Notes: generated from the sequence alone by a model not told the origin. Shown: positions 7,795-17,604, numbered from the stretch's first letter. The stretch is 44,898 bases of DNA from Bacteroidota bacterium (GCA_018268015.1 JAFDXJ010000016.1:1-44898); one strand, 5' to 3'. Program-made: numbers and translations.

Positions 7795-9921
7795 GTGGAA
7801 CAAATTAACTGGGATGTAGATGGCATGAGCTGCACCAATTGTGCATTGTCCATAGAAAAATATTTGCAGGAGAAAGGAATGGAAAATGTGAAAGTCAATT
7901 TCATTCAGCGCAAAGTGAGTTTTGATAAAAAAGAAGAGATGGCAGCCCCTGAATTAGTGAAAGGCCTGGCTGGCCTGGGCTATACAGTAATTAATAAAGA
8001 GGGTCAATTAAAACAGAAAAAAAGAAAATTCCTTTTTTTCAATAATCACTTACAACGTTTTATTTTTTGTGGCATTTTTACTTTGCCCTTACTTGCCTCC
8101 CACATGATACCTGCGTTGCATGATTCTGTTCTGATGAATCCTTATTTGCAGTTATGCCTGGCAATTCCTGTGTACTTTGTTGGAATGGATTTTTTTGGCC
8201 GTAGTGCATTCAATAGCATGCGGAGTGGTGTATTAAATATGAATGTACTGATCGCTTTAGGCGCAACTGCTGCATTTTTTTACAGTTTGTATGGCACCCT
8301 AACCGGTAAAGGCATGGACTTTATGTTCTATGAAACCGCAACCACCATACTTACGCTGGTCTTCCTGGGAAATTATATGGAAGATCGCTCTATGGAAGTT
8401 ACTCAAAATGCTTTAAATAAACTGGCCAGGACACAGAAATCTATGGCAAATATGATAGCCTATGACGATCAACATAACGAAAATATTTTTCCGATAGAAA
8501 GCAGTTTGCTAAAAACAGGTGATCTTATTTTAATCAAAGAAGGAGAACCCGTACCCATGGATTCAAAAATTCTTTGGGGAGATGTGCTCGTGAATGAGTC
8601 TATTATTTCAGGAGAATCTTTACCGGTGCAAAAGAAGATGAATGATTTCCTCATAGGTGGTTCATTGATTGAGCAGGGTACGGTAAAGGCGTATGTTACT
8701 GCCACTGGAGAAGATTCTGTTTTGGGAAATATTTTAAAACTGGCGGGTAATGCTATGGCAGAAAAACCGCCTATGCAACAGTTGGCTGACAAGATCAGCG
8801 CCATTTTTATTCCTACGGTTCTATTAATTGCTTTGGCTACACTATTGGGAAATTATTTTTTTACATCCATTGGGTTTGGTAATAGTTTATTGAGAAGTAT
8901 CGCGGTTTTAGTCATTGCCTGTCCCTGTGCAATGGGACTTGCTACACCGGCAGCCATTGCGGTTGGTATGGGCAGGGCAGCGCGTAATGGTATTCTTTTC
9001 AAAAATACCCGAAGCCTGGAAACTTTTAAAGACATTAAGCAAGTGGTGTTTGACAAAACCGGAACACTGACTACAGGTAAATTCAAAATTAGGCAATATC
9101 ATTTTTCGCAAATCAGTGAGGAACAATTTAAAAACATTGCATACTCTTTGGAAAAATATTCCAATCACCCCATTGCAAAATGTATTGCTATGGAATGGAA
9201 AATAAATAAAGCCTTGCATTTTTCTTCCGTCAAAGAAATTAAAGGCCTGGGTATGGAGGCGCTTTCTGAAAACGGGGATACCTGGAAAATAGGCTCCTTT
9301 AAAATAGCGCCGGATGTTATCATGGATAATGACCATAATCTATACCTCCTACGCAATAATGAATTAATAGGCTGGATAGATGTAATGGACGACATAAGGC
9401 CGGAAGCCGGAACTGTCATTTCTTTTCTAAAAGAAAAAGGTATCCAGGCAATTTTATTGAGTGGTGACACCTATAAAAAATGCGAATTGGTAGCGAGCCA
9501 ATTGAACATTGATACCGTGATTGCAGAACAATCGCCCCAGGAAAAATTAAACAAGATCGCTGATCTTAGCGCCAGTATGCCCACAGTAATGGTGGGAGAC
9601 GGGATTAATGATGCGCCGGCATTGGCGAAAGCAACAATTGGAATATCCCTGAGTGAGGCTTCACAAATTGCCATGCAAAATGCACAGGTGGTTTTATTAA
9701 ATCATGGTCTGGCAAAACTGCCCATAGCATTAGGATTGGGAAAACATACCTATCTTACAATCAAGCAAAATTTATTTTGGGCTTTTTTATATAATATCAT
9801 TGCTTTACCTGTCGCTGCATTTGGTTATCTAAGCCCCACTTTTGGTGCTTTAGTGATGGGATTGAGCGATGTGGTATTAGCGATTAATTCCGTCCGGTTA
9901 AAGTGGAAAAAAGTTACCTGA
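7795..9921 (+). CDS. copA: Copper-type P1B ATPase
   Basis: A 708-residue P-type ATPase that exports soft metal ions, probably Cu(I). One N-terminal heavy-metal domain carries GMSCTNC (C13, C16). Eight membrane segments are expected. The intramembrane metal motif is CPC (C376-P377-C378). D420 in DKTGTLTTG is the phosphorylated Asp, and GDGINDAPALA forms the hinge. The late YN and MGLSDVVLAINS motifs agree with the copper subgroup. The start is GTG: an ATG at 7754 is in another frame, and the heavy-metal domain begins right after the GTG. No CopZ chaperone or metal regulator is adjacent. recQ follows after 28 bp and may share the transcript. Confidence 0.92.
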   Translation: MEQINWDVDGMSCTNCALSIEKYLQEKGMENVKVNFIQRKVSFDKKEEMAAPELVKGLAGLGYTVINKEGQLKQKKRKFLFFNNHLQRFIFCGIFTLPLLASHMIPALHDSVLMNPYLQLCLAIPVYFVGMDFFGRSAFNSMRSGVLNMNVLIALGATAAFFYSLYGTLTGKGMDFMFYETATTILTLVFLGNYMEDRSMEVTQNALNKLARTQKSMANMIAYDDQHNENIFPIESSLLKTGDLILIKEGEPVPMDSKILWGDVLVNESIISGESLPVQKKMNDFLIGGSLIEQGTVKAYVTATGEDSVLGNILKLAGNAMAEKPPMQQLADKISAIFIPTVLLIALATLLGNYFFTSIGFGNSLLRSIAVLVIACPCAMGLATPAAIAVGMGRAARNGILFKNTRSLETFKDIKQVVFDKTGTLTTGKFKIRQYHFSQISEEQFKNIAYSLEKYSNHPIAKCIAMEWKINKALHFSSVKEIKGLGMEALSENGDTWKIGSFKIAPDVIMDNDHNLYLLRNNELIGWIDVMDDIRPEAGTVISFLKEKGIQAILLSGDTYKKCELVASQLNIDTVIAEQSPQEKLNKIADLSASMPTVMVGDGINDAPALAKATIGISLSEASQIAMQNAQVVLLNHGLAKLPIALGLGKHTYLTIKQNLFWAFLYNIIALPVAAFGYLSPTFGALVMGLSDVVLAINSVRLKWKKVT

Positions 9922-9949
9922 AATATTTTTTGCCGATAATATTTTCCTG

Positions 9950-11869
9950 ATGGACGAACTTCCTATTTCCATACTAAAAAAATATTGGCATTATAATACA
10001 TTCAGGCATCCGCAGGAAGAAATCATTCAGGCTGTCATTCAACATCAGGATGTGCTGGCATTGATGCCGACCGGCGGTGGGAAATCCTTGTGCTACCAAG
10101 TTCCGGCAATGATTCAGGAAGGTCTTTGCCTCGTCATCACCCCCCTGGTTGCCCTCATGAAAGATCAGGTGGATCAACTGATATCAAAAAATATCCAGGC
10201 GGCATCATTGCATACGGGTATGACATTTATGGAAATCAAACAGGTATTAAACAATGTCATTCATGGAAAATATCAGTTTTTATATGTTTCACCTGAAAGG
10301 CTGTCCAGTAAATTATTCCTGGAATTTTTACCCGACCTGGATATACAACTCATAGCAGTAGATGAAGCACACTGTATATCACAATGGGGATATGATTTCC
10401 GGCCGTCTTACTTGCAAATAGGGGCATTGCGGAAGTATTTGCCCGGAATAAATTTAATTGCACTTACCGCTTCTGCCACAATGCAGGTAACAGAAGATAT
10501 TGTAGAAAAATTAAATCTTGAAAATCCCGCTATTTTCCGCGCTTCATTTGAAAGGCCAAATCTTTCCTATAGCGTATTTCAAACTGAAAGTAAGATGAAT
10601 AAGCTGCTGGATATTCTCAGTCATGTTCCCGGAAGTAGTATCGTATATTGCAAAACAAGGAAAACAGCTCAACAAGTCGCTGGATTATTAAAAGAAAATC
10701 ATATTTCGGCAACGTATTATCATGCCGGTCTAAGTCCTGAAAATCGTGATGAAAAACAATTGGCATGGAAGTCGGGAGCATTGCGTGTCATGTGCAGTAC
10801 CAACGCTTTTGGTATGGGAATAGATAAGCAAAATGTACGAACCGTAATTCACTTTGATGTACCGGATGCACTGGAAAGTTTTTACCAGGAAGCCGGGCGT
10901 GCAGGGCGTGACGGCAAAAGAGCTTATGCTGTTGTTTTGCATAATCTAAAAGATCTGGAGGGTATTTCACAATTAGCTGATTTGAAATATCCGTCCATTC
11001 CCGTCATTAAAAAAATTTACCAGTCTATTTCAGATTATTTATCGATCCCTGTTCAAAGTGGCGGTGGGGAATATTTTTCATTCCAGGTTAATGAATTTTG
11101 TCGTGTTTTCAAATATGGTGTAATGGAAACAATCAATGTATTGAAAGCATTGGAGCAGGAAGGTCATCTAACATTTAATGCATCTATTTTTTTACCCTCG
11201 CATGCCGGGTTCTTAGCCTCAAAGCAATGGTTAAATGATTTTGAAAAGTTATATCCGCACTTAGAACCTTTAATCAAGACTTTGTTGCGTACCTATGACG
11301 GCATTTTTGACACTAAGGTCCCCATCAATGAACAACAAATTGCCCGTATTTTAAAATCAGATGAAACCAAAATACGTCATGGTCTGGAAGTATTACAAAC
11401 ACAAGGTATCATTGATTACTCTCCGGCAAAGAACACGCCACAAATTTATTTCAACTGGGACCGTGCTTCTGCAGCTCATTTACATATCCATACAAAACGA
11501 TATGCAGCCTTAAAGAAAAATTATCAAAAAAGAATTGAGGTAATGCGGGCATTTCTCATATTGAAAGATACATGCAGGAGCCGTTTTATTGCTTCCTATT
11601 TTGGTGATAAAACGCTTTCTAATTGTGGAATCTGCGACATCTGCCTGGATAAGAAAAATCCTAAATTAACCAATAAGGAATTTACGGAGATACAGGAAAA
11701 AATTTATGCCTTCATTCCTGAAAAGGGCATTCCTCTAAAACACTTAATAGATCCTTTAAGTGATATGATGCAAAAGAAATATTGGATCGTTATTGATTTT
11801 TTACGTGGAGAAGGTCTTTTAACTATTGATGATGCAGGTATCATGTACCATAAAAAATCAAAGGTATGA
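9950..11869 (+). CDS. recQ: RecQ-family ATP-dependent DNA helicase
   Basis: 3'-5' DNA helicase of 639 residues for recombination and replication-fork repair. Walker A is MPTGGGKS (K45), the DEAH box is at 138-141, and CISQWGYDFRP is the RecQ aromatic-rich loop. Helicase C carries STNAFGMGIDK and QEAGRAGRDG. The zinc cluster of RecQ (C542, C559, C562, C565) sits about 200 residues further downstream than in E. coli RecQ, separated from the core by a region with winged-helix-like segments. No HRDC domain is visible after it. The gene ends 5 bp from a convergent ATPase gene. It probably shares the copA promoter. Confidence 0.92.
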   Translation: MDELPISILKKYWHYNTFRHPQEEIIQAVIQHQDVLALMPTGGGKSLCYQVPAMIQEGLCLVITPLVALMKDQVDQLISKNIQAASLHTGMTFMEIKQVLNNVIHGKYQFLYVSPERLSSKLFLEFLPDLDIQLIAVDEAHCISQWGYDFRPSYLQIGALRKYLPGINLIALTASATMQVTEDIVEKLNLENPAIFRASFERPNLSYSVFQTESKMNKLLDILSHVPGSSIVYCKTRKTAQQVAGLLKENHISATYYHAGLSPENRDEKQLAWKSGALRVMCSTNAFGMGIDKQNVRTVIHFDVPDALESFYQEAGRAGRDGKRAYAVVLHNLKDLEGISQLADLKYPSIPVIKKIYQSISDYLSIPVQSGGGEYFSFQVNEFCRVFKYGVMETINVLKALEQEGHLTFNASIFLPSHAGFLASKQWLNDFEKLYPHLEPLIKTLLRTYDGIFDTKVPINEQQIARILKSDETKIRHGLEVLQTQGIIDYSPAKNTPQIYFNWDRASAAHLHIHTKRYAALKKNYQKRIEVMRAFLILKDTCRSRFIASYFGDKTLSNCGICDICLDKKNPKLTNKEFTEIQEKIYAFIPEKGIPLKHLIDPLSDMMQKKYWIVIDFLRGEGLLTIDDAGIMYHKKSKV

Positions 11870-11874
11870 TCTGA

Positions 11875-13401
11875 CTAAAACCATTTTTTTACTTTGCTTC
11901 TGCCACCTAATCCAAGCGCTCCCAGTAAACTTCTGGTAATAATACTGGCGGCGGTTCTCCCTACTTGTTTTACGGTGGAGTTATCAAAAAAACTGGTTTC
12001 CTTCGTTGTCGTTTTAGATGTTGTATTTTCTTTTGTTTGTTGTGCTGCTGTTTCAATTTTATCATTCAATATTTCATAAGCACTTTGGCTATCAATCTCC
12101 CGGTTATATTTGGCAACAAGCTTACTTTTTGCCACAATAGCGTCTATTTCAACATCTGAGAGGATATCCATGCGACTTTCAGGTGGCCGTATCATTGTAT
12201 GTACCAATGGGGTAGGGATTCCCTTTTCATTTAAAAATGTTATAAATGCTTCGCCAATGCCCATTTGTGTAAGTAGGTCTTCCGTTTTATAATATGCTGT
12301 TTCTGGAAAATTTTGTGCTGCTTTCTTAATGGTATCCCTGTCAGCAGCGGTAAATGCCCGTAATGCATGTTGCACTTTCATCCCGAGCTGGGCGAGTATG
12401 GATGCCGGTATATCTTGTGGGTTTTGTGTACAAAAAAATACGCCAACTCCTTTTGAACGGATCAGTTTGATGATCGTTTCAATATGTTGCAATAAAACCG
12501 AAGTTGCTTCACTAAATAATAGATGTGCTTCATCAATGAACAAAACAAATTTAGGTTTGTCCTGGTCACCAACTTCAGGCATCGTAGCATATAATTCTGC
12601 CAGTAGTTGCAACATAAATGTGGAAAACAATTTTGGTTTTTCCTGCATATCTGTAACGCGCAAAATATTGACCATGCCGCGTCCGTCATCATTGATTCGA
12701 ATGAGGTCATCTATCTCAAAACTGGGTTCCCCAAAAAATATGTCCGCCCCCTGCTGTTGCAGTTCCACCACTTTCCTCAAAATTGTTCCGGTAGAAGCAG
12801 CTGATACCTGACCATATTCCTTTTGCAATTCGTCTTTTCCTTCATTGCTAACATATTGCAGGACTTTGATGAAATCCGGTAAATTGAGTAATGGATATTT
12901 ATGATCGTCACAGTATTTGAAAATCATAGCCACAAGACCGCTTTGGGTATCATTCAGTCCCAATATTTTACTCAATAAAATAGGGCCGAACTCACTCACA
13001 GTAGCACGAAGTCGAATTCCTTTTTCACCACTAAGCGATAAAAATTCAATAGGAAAAGCCGTAGGGTTGAAAGGTAAATTCAGTATTTTATTACGTGCTG
13101 CAATTTTATCATTCAATACACCCGGAGCGCCTATGCCACTCAGGTCTCCTTTAATATCCATCAGCAAAACAGGAATAGATGCATTGCTTAGAATTTCTGA
13201 AATGACTTGCAATGTTTTGGTTTTACCGGTACCTGTTGCGCCGGCGATAAGACCATGGCGATTCATTGTCTTTAGAGGGAGTGAGATATCTGCATCAGGC
13301 ACAACACTACCATTCAGCATACCGCAACCAATCTTTACATGATCGCCTTTAAAATTATATCCGTCTTTTATTTCCTGCAGGAAGTTATCCGTGGTGGGCA
13401 T
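11875..13401 (-). CDS. HerA-like ATPase (DUF853 family)
   Basis: A 508-residue FtsK/HerA-superfamily ATPase. Walker A is GATGTGKT (K60) in the loop after NRHGLIAGATGTGK. Walker B is FVLFIDEAHLL, with the acidic pair near D290-E291. The sensor-like segment FFCTQNPQDIPASILAQLG is characteristic of the DUF853 (YjgR-like) branch. The last 60 residues are Thr/Lys-rich, then end in SLLGALGLGG. Archaeal HerA works with the nuclease NurA; no NurA-like gene is nearby, and the role of the bacterial branch is not established. It stands alone on this strand. A TACCTTTC box (13417-13424, minus strand) is a possible promoter element. Confidence 0.85.
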   Translation of the reverse strand: MPTTDNFLQEIKDGYNFKGDHVKIGCGMLNGSVVPDADISLPLKTMNRHGLIAGATGTGKTKTLQVISEILSNASIPVLLMDIKGDLSGIGAPGVLNDKIAARNKILNLPFNPTAFPIEFLSLSGEKGIRLRATVSEFGPILLSKILGLNDTQSGLVAMIFKYCDDHKYPLLNLPDFIKVLQYVSNEGKDELQKEYGQVSAASTGTILRKVVELQQQGADIFFGEPSFEIDDLIRINDDGRGMVNILRVTDMQEKPKLFSTFMLQLLAELYATMPEVGDQDKPKFVLFIDEAHLLFSEATSVLLQHIETIIKLIRSKGVGVFFCTQNPQDIPASILAQLGMKVQHALRAFTAADRDTIKKAAQNFPETAYYKTEDLLTQMGIGEAFITFLNEKGIPTPLVHTMIRPPESRMDILSDVEIDAIVAKSKLVAKYNREIDSQSAYEILNDKIETAAQQTKENTTSKTTTKETSFFDNSTVKQVGRTAASIITRSLLGALGLGGRSKVKKWF

Positions 13402-13645
13402 ATATCAATTTTTATTGAAAGGTAAATATTCCTATGAAAATAAATAATCGGATATAAAAATTTGCATTTACTTTAAATATTGAACCGGGTTAAACAGGTT
13501 GTTTTTAGAAAAGAGAATGCCTTTTTTGCCTAATAAACTTTGGATACATGAAAATAATTTACCTTGATGATACAACCTGCCATACTATGAAACTGCATGA
13601 TACCTATCATTATTTATTCCTATTTTTACGCCATAAAGAAATAAC

Positions 13646-14737
13646 ATGGCGACAGAAACAGAAAAGCCCATCATTGGATTTACCTGTGGCGATTTGAATG
13701 GGATTGGCATTGAACTCATTATCAAGACGCTGGCAGATAAACGCATCCTGGATATGTGTATTCCCGTGGTTTTTGCCAGTAATAAATGCATTAATTTTTA
13801 TAGGAAATCATTACCGGATATCAACTTTACTTACCAGGCTATTAAAGATTTTAAAAAATTGAATATTCGCGATGTGAATATTTTTAATTGTTGGGAGGAA
13901 GAAGTGCAAATCAATCCCGGTACGCTCAATGAAACGGGAGGAAAATATGCATATCTTTCTTTAAAACAAGCGGTTGCTTCCTTACAAGCTGGTGATTTTG
14001 CCGGGCTCGTGACGGCTCCCATTCACAAAAAGAACATTCAATCTTCTTCATTTGCTTATAGCGGTCATACCCCTTTTTTAAAGGATGCATTTCAAGTGCA
14101 AGATGTACTCATGCTCATGACTTCTCAAAACCTTCGTGTAGCGCTCGTTACGGAACATGTGCCTGTAAAAGAAATTGCCGGAAAGATCACGAAACAGCTC
14201 ATCACCGGTAAACTTAGCATCTTGCATGAAAGCCTCCGAAGAGATTTTGGTATTAATAAGCCTAAAATTGCCGTACTAAGCCTGAATCCTCATGCAGGGG
14301 ATGAGGGATTAATTGGTACGGAAGAAGAGAGCATCATCAAACCGGCCATAAAAGAGATGAAAGAAAAAGATATGCTGGTCGTTGGTCCATTTCCTGCAGA
14401 TGCGTTTTTTGCAAGAGCCGCTTATAACTCCTTTGATGCGGTGTTGGCTATGTATCATGACCAGGGTTTAATTCCTTTTAAATCATTGGCATTAGGCAAT
14501 GGGATTAATTTTTCTGCCGGTTTACCTATTGTACGTACAAGCCCCGATCACGGGACGGCATTCGATATAGCCGGACAGGGAATTGCAGATGAAAGTTCAT
14601 TCCGGGCTGCTTTTTTTGAATGCATTGATTTATTGAGAAGAAGAAAATATTTTGATGAAGATCATAAAAATCCTTTGAAAAAAATGAGTTCTATGGTAAC
14701 AGGGGGCGTTGCTGATGAAGTCATTCGTGAAGATTAA
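13646..14737 (+). CDS. pdxA: 4-hydroxythreonine-4-phosphate dehydrogenase
   Basis: NAD-dependent oxidation step of the DXP-dependent pyridoxal 5'-phosphate pathway. The 363-residue protein shows the PdxA signatures: GFTCGDLNGIGIELI at the N-terminus, TAPIHKKNI and SGHTPFL in the middle. The metal-binding region is AMYHDQGLIPFKSLA, followed by RTSPDHGTAFDIAGQG. The length is slightly above the usual 330 residues. A TATTTTTA box at 13621-13628, one base from consensus, is the likely promoter element. murF follows 36 bp or less downstream, so the two are probably co-transcribed. Confidence 0.94.
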   Translation: MATETEKPIIGFTCGDLNGIGIELIIKTLADKRILDMCIPVVFASNKCINFYRKSLPDINFTYQAIKDFKKLNIRDVNIFNCWEEEVQINPGTLNETGGKYAYLSLKQAVASLQAGDFAGLVTAPIHKKNIQSSSFAYSGHTPFLKDAFQVQDVLMLMTSQNLRVALVTEHVPVKEIAGKITKQLITGKLSILHESLRRDFGINKPKIAVLSLNPHAGDEGLIGTEEESIIKPAIKEMKEKDMLVVGPFPADAFFARAAYNSFDAVLAMYHDQGLIPFKSLALGNGINFSAGLPIVRTSPDHGTAFDIAGQGIADESSFRAAFFECIDLLRRRKYFDEDHKNPLKKMSSMVTGGVADEVIRED

Positions 14738-14773
14738 TTTTGCCATCATTCTTTTTTTTAAATCTACTTTTTT

Positions 14774-16075
14774 CTGAAAAACAAGATATCCATACCGGAG
14801 TTATATAACATATACCAGACCTTCCCGTCTGTTCAAACAGATACGCGTGCACTAAAAAAAGGAGATCTTTTTTTTGCTTTAAAAGGGCCGCGATTTAATG
14901 GAAACGATTTTATTCCCATGGCACTGGAAGCGGGTGCAGCTTATGTGGTATCTGACGAAAACAAATATCAGGGAGAAAATATTTTACCGGTTTCAGACGT
15001 GCTAAACGCACTACAATTATTAGCTCATTTTCATCGCCGGAAGTTCTCCATTCCTTTTATTGCGATCACCGGTTCGAATGGAAAGACGACCACAAAAGAA
15101 TTACTTCATGCTGCTTTAAGCAAAAAATTCAAAACCTATACAACAGAAGGTAATTTGAATAATCATATCGGCATCCCGCTCACTATTTTAAAAATAAAAA
15201 ATGATGCGGAAATGGCAGTCATCGAAATGGGCGCAAATCATTTAAAAGAAATTGAATCGTATTGCAAAATAGCAGAGCCTACCCATGGTGTGATTACCAA
15301 TTGTGGCAAAGCACATCTGGAAGGGTTTGGAAGTGAAGAAGGTGTACGCAAAGGCAAAGGAGAATTATATGACTGGCTTAGAAGTAGCGCAGGCAGCGCT
15401 TTTGTAAATAGTGATTTGCATTATTTAACTGAAATGGCGAATGGTATTCAATCTATTTTCCCTTATGGTACAAAGGAGGGAATTGTTACCGGGCAAATAA
15501 AAAGTGTAAACCCTTTCCTTGAAGTTGCTATACAAAAGTTAGAGGGTATTACTTCCATACAAACACAACTGGCAGGTAAGTATAATTTACCCAATGTATT
15601 ATGCGCTGCGGCTGTGGCACATCATTTTCAAGTACCTGCTTTCATGATCAGGGAATCTATAGAGGCATATAAACCTTCGAATAGTCGCTCCCAGGTAATT
15701 CGAAAAAATAGTAATACCATTCTCTTTGATGCCTACAATGCGAACCCGGATAGCATGCTGGCTGCGATTCAAAATTTTTCGGAAATAGCAGATAGCAATA
15801 AAGTATTGCTTCTTGGGGCGATGAAAGAATTGGGGGAACAAAGTTTGGTGGAACACCAAAATTTAGTTGCAGAAATTAAAAAATATCCATGGAAAAAAGT
15901 AGTTCTGGTAGGTGGCGATTTTGCAAATATTCCTCATGATCCTTTTTTATACTTTGCTCATTCCTCCGAAGCGGGAGAATGGTTACAAAAAGAAAAAATG
16001 AGCGATACGTATTTGCTTATTAAAGGTTCCAGGGCAACCCAAATGGAAAAAGTATTAGATGGCTTAGAAATGTAA
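14774..16075 (+). CDS. murF: UDP-N-acetylmuramoyl-tripeptide--D-alanyl-D-alanine ligase, non-canonical start
   Basis: Adds D-Ala-D-Ala to the UDP-MurNAc-tripeptide, the last cytosolic step of peptidoglycan precursor synthesis. The ATP motif TGSNGKTTTKE is intact, as are EMGANHLKEI and the Mur-ligase C domain (FDAYNANPDSM). The conserved N-terminal uridine-binding domain (ISIPELYNIYQTFPS, QTDTRALKKGDLFFALKG) is coded well upstream of the first ATG at 14918, yet between the in-frame stop at 14759 and that ATG there is no ATG, GTG or TTG. I start at CTG 14774 (433 residues). ATA at 14786/14792, ATC at 14762, or a one-base indel in the T-runs at 14752-14773 are alternatives. It follows pdxA on the same strand. 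Confidence 0.85.
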   Translation: MKNKISIPELYNIYQTFPSVQTDTRALKKGDLFFALKGPRFNGNDFIPMALEAGAAYVVSDENKYQGENILPVSDVLNALQLLAHFHRRKFSIPFIAITGSNGKTTTKELLHAALSKKFKTYTTEGNLNNHIGIPLTILKIKNDAEMAVIEMGANHLKEIESYCKIAEPTHGVITNCGKAHLEGFGSEEGVRKGKGELYDWLRSSAGSAFVNSDLHYLTEMANGIQSIFPYGTKEGIVTGQIKSVNPFLEVAIQKLEGITSIQTQLAGKYNLPNVLCAAAVAHHFQVPAFMIRESIEAYKPSNSRSQVIRKNSNTILFDAYNANPDSMLAAIQNFSEIADSNKVLLLGAMKELGEQSLVEHQNLVAEIKKYPWKKVVLVGGDFANIPHDPFLYFAHSSEAGEWLQKEKMSDTYLLIKGSRATQMEKVLDGLEM

Positions 16076-16199
16076 AGTGCCGCCGGCTTTTATATTATGA
16101 TGAAAGAAAATATTGAGTTGTCATTGATTCCTTTTTCCAGTATCAGATTTTTGATTTTTTCTATCTTTATTAAAACTTTTTATAACGTACAGTAAACAA

Positions 16200-16637
16200 A
16201 TGATGAAAAACCCGCGCCCACCTTATTTGCTTACGGTTCTTTCAAATAAATGCCCTCGTTGTCGTGAAGGACATCTATTTAAATCAGGAAATGCCTTTGC
16301 CTTAAAAAATAATGTATATCGTGAAATGCATGAATATTGCCCGGTCTGTGGCCAACTAATAGATTTGGAAATAGGTTTTTATTATGGCACCGGATATGTG
16401 AGCTATTTCATAACAGTGCTTATTTCTGCAATTACATTTACAATATGGTGGATATTATTCGGTATTTCCATTGCTGATAACAGGATATTTTATTGGTTGG
16501 GAATCAACTCTGTTTTATTAATCATTTTACAGCCGCCCATCATCCGATGGTCCCGTTCTCTTTGGCTGAGCTGGTTTGTTAAATATGACCCAGACTGGAA
16601 GATTCACCCTTATGTACACCCGGATGCAAAAGAATAA
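16200..16637 (+). CDS. DUF983 membrane protein with zinc-ribbon-like N-terminus
   Basis: A 145-residue DUF983 protein. Two CxxC pairs (C18/C21 in CPRC and C47/C50 in CPVC) look like a small zinc ribbon before the membrane part. The conserved family stretch FYYGTGYVSYF follows, then two hydrophobic segments (about 60-80 and 92-112) and the ending WFVKYDPDW. Function is unknown; the family recurs near respiratory genes in other bacteria, which is not the case here. An earlier TATCTTTA box (16162-16169) may be its promoter. It converges on the LolA-like gene with only 7 bp between. Confidence 0.82.
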   Translation: MMKNPRPPYLLTVLSNKCPRCREGHLFKSGNAFALKNNVYREMHEYCPVCGQLIDLEIGFYYGTGYVSYFITVLISAITFTIWWILFGISIADNRIFYWLGINSVLLIILQPPIIRWSRSLWLSWFVKYDPDWKIHPYVHPDAKE

Positions 16638-16644
16638 TAGAAAC

Positions 16645-17379
16645 TTAGTCTTTTTGATACCAATGTACTTTGCCAAACATCTTCGGATCAAAAATGGCAT
16701 CATCTAAAGATACATTGGCTTTGCAATTGTGGTAATATTCTACCTGAGCAAGTTGATCATCAAAGTAAAAGCTGCATTTTTGTTCACACCATCCTCCCTC
16801 AAATGGCAGGTGATTTTCAAAAACTCCTTCCGATTTCCGGCCATCGGTATATTCAATAAATCGAAGCAGTATAAGCCTGTCCTGCTCGATCCATAGTTGA
16901 TTCACTTTTTCACCTGCTTTGTTGGCTCCAATCACATAAACGGGTTTCCCCATAAAAGTATCTTCATGAAATTTTTGAAGATCATAATTCAATGCATTTA
17001 AATGTACCGTTACAGAGTCGAAAGGAATAAAGTACATACCACCTAAAAGAAATGTAAGATTATCATCATTTACCTCTTTTCTTTTTAAAGAATCATGCCT
17101 GAATATATACATAGAATCACGGTGAAAGATTACTGCATTCCCATCTTTCAAATCCCCAAAATCAATCCTGAAAAGATCAGGCAGTTTTAAGGCTTCATAC
17201 CAGGTTTGTGTATCAACTAAAGTATCCCGCTTATACCGTTCTGTTGTTTGAGTGAAAGTAAAACTCTTATACCATTGGCCCGAATATTTATCGTGCATCT
17301 TTTTTAATACGGAAATGGAATCCGCATGATCACTTTGGAGCACTGCCAAGGGCATGAAAAGAAGAAACCATATTTTCAT
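16645..17379 (-). CDS. Secreted LolA/LolB-fold-like protein of unknown function
   Basis: A 244-residue exported protein. An N-terminal signal peptide (MKIWFLLFMPLAVLQS) precedes a chain of beta-strand-like segments: FTFTQTTERY, TWYEALKLPDLFRIDFG, GNAVIFHRDSMYIFR, LWIEQDRLILLRFIEY. This resembles outer-membrane lipoprotein carrier proteins, in which a beta sheet forms a lipid-binding cavity; that is a fold-level inference. I start at the ATG at 17379; a TTG at 17400 is in frame but overlaps the -7 box. No lipobox Cys is seen, so it is likely periplasmic and soluble. Its neighbours give no functional clue. Confidence 0.7.
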   Translation of the reverse strand: MKIWFLLFMPLAVLQSDHADSISVLKKMHDKYSGQWYKSFTFTQTTERYKRDTLVDTQTWYEALKLPDLFRIDFGDLKDGNAVIFHRDSMYIFRHDSLKRKEVNDDNLTFLLGGMYFIPFDSVTVHLNALNYDLQKFHEDTFMGKPVYVIGANKAGEKVNQLWIEQDRLILLRFIEYTDGRKSEGVFENHLPFEGGWCEQKCSFYFDDQLAQVEYYHNCKANVSLDDAIFDPKMFGKVHWYQKD

Positions 17380-17397
17380 AAAATTTGATTTTGTTTT

Positions 17398-17405
17398 CAA
17401 AAATA
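17398..17405 (-). promoter_or_regulatory. -7 box of the LolA-like gene
   Basis: TATTTTTG on the minus strand, an exact TAnnTTTG match, 18 bases before the chosen ATG at 17379. It overlaps the alternative TTG start and so argues for the shorter frame. Confidence 0.55.
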
Positions 17406-17604
17406 AATTACCGGATCCATGCTATTTTGATTATTACATAAGCGGAAAGCCATTGCGTGCAAGTACTTACTATGCATGGTACCGCAATTGAATGATTAGT
17501 CGTTATTTTAGATGCGCGGTCAGTCGCTTTACAGAGGTATGGATGATCTTAGTTTTTAACAAATGGGGTATGGATTTCTTTTTCAGAAAGGATGTTCCGG
17601 GCTC

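Noticed and set aside
8908..9336. 142-codon minus-strand frame
   Set aside because: Antisense to the copper ATPase domain; no family features.
12329..12811. 160-codon plus-strand frame
   Set aside because: Lies wholly antisense to the HerA-like ATPase, is Ser/Cys-rich as expected of a shadow frame, and has no domain.
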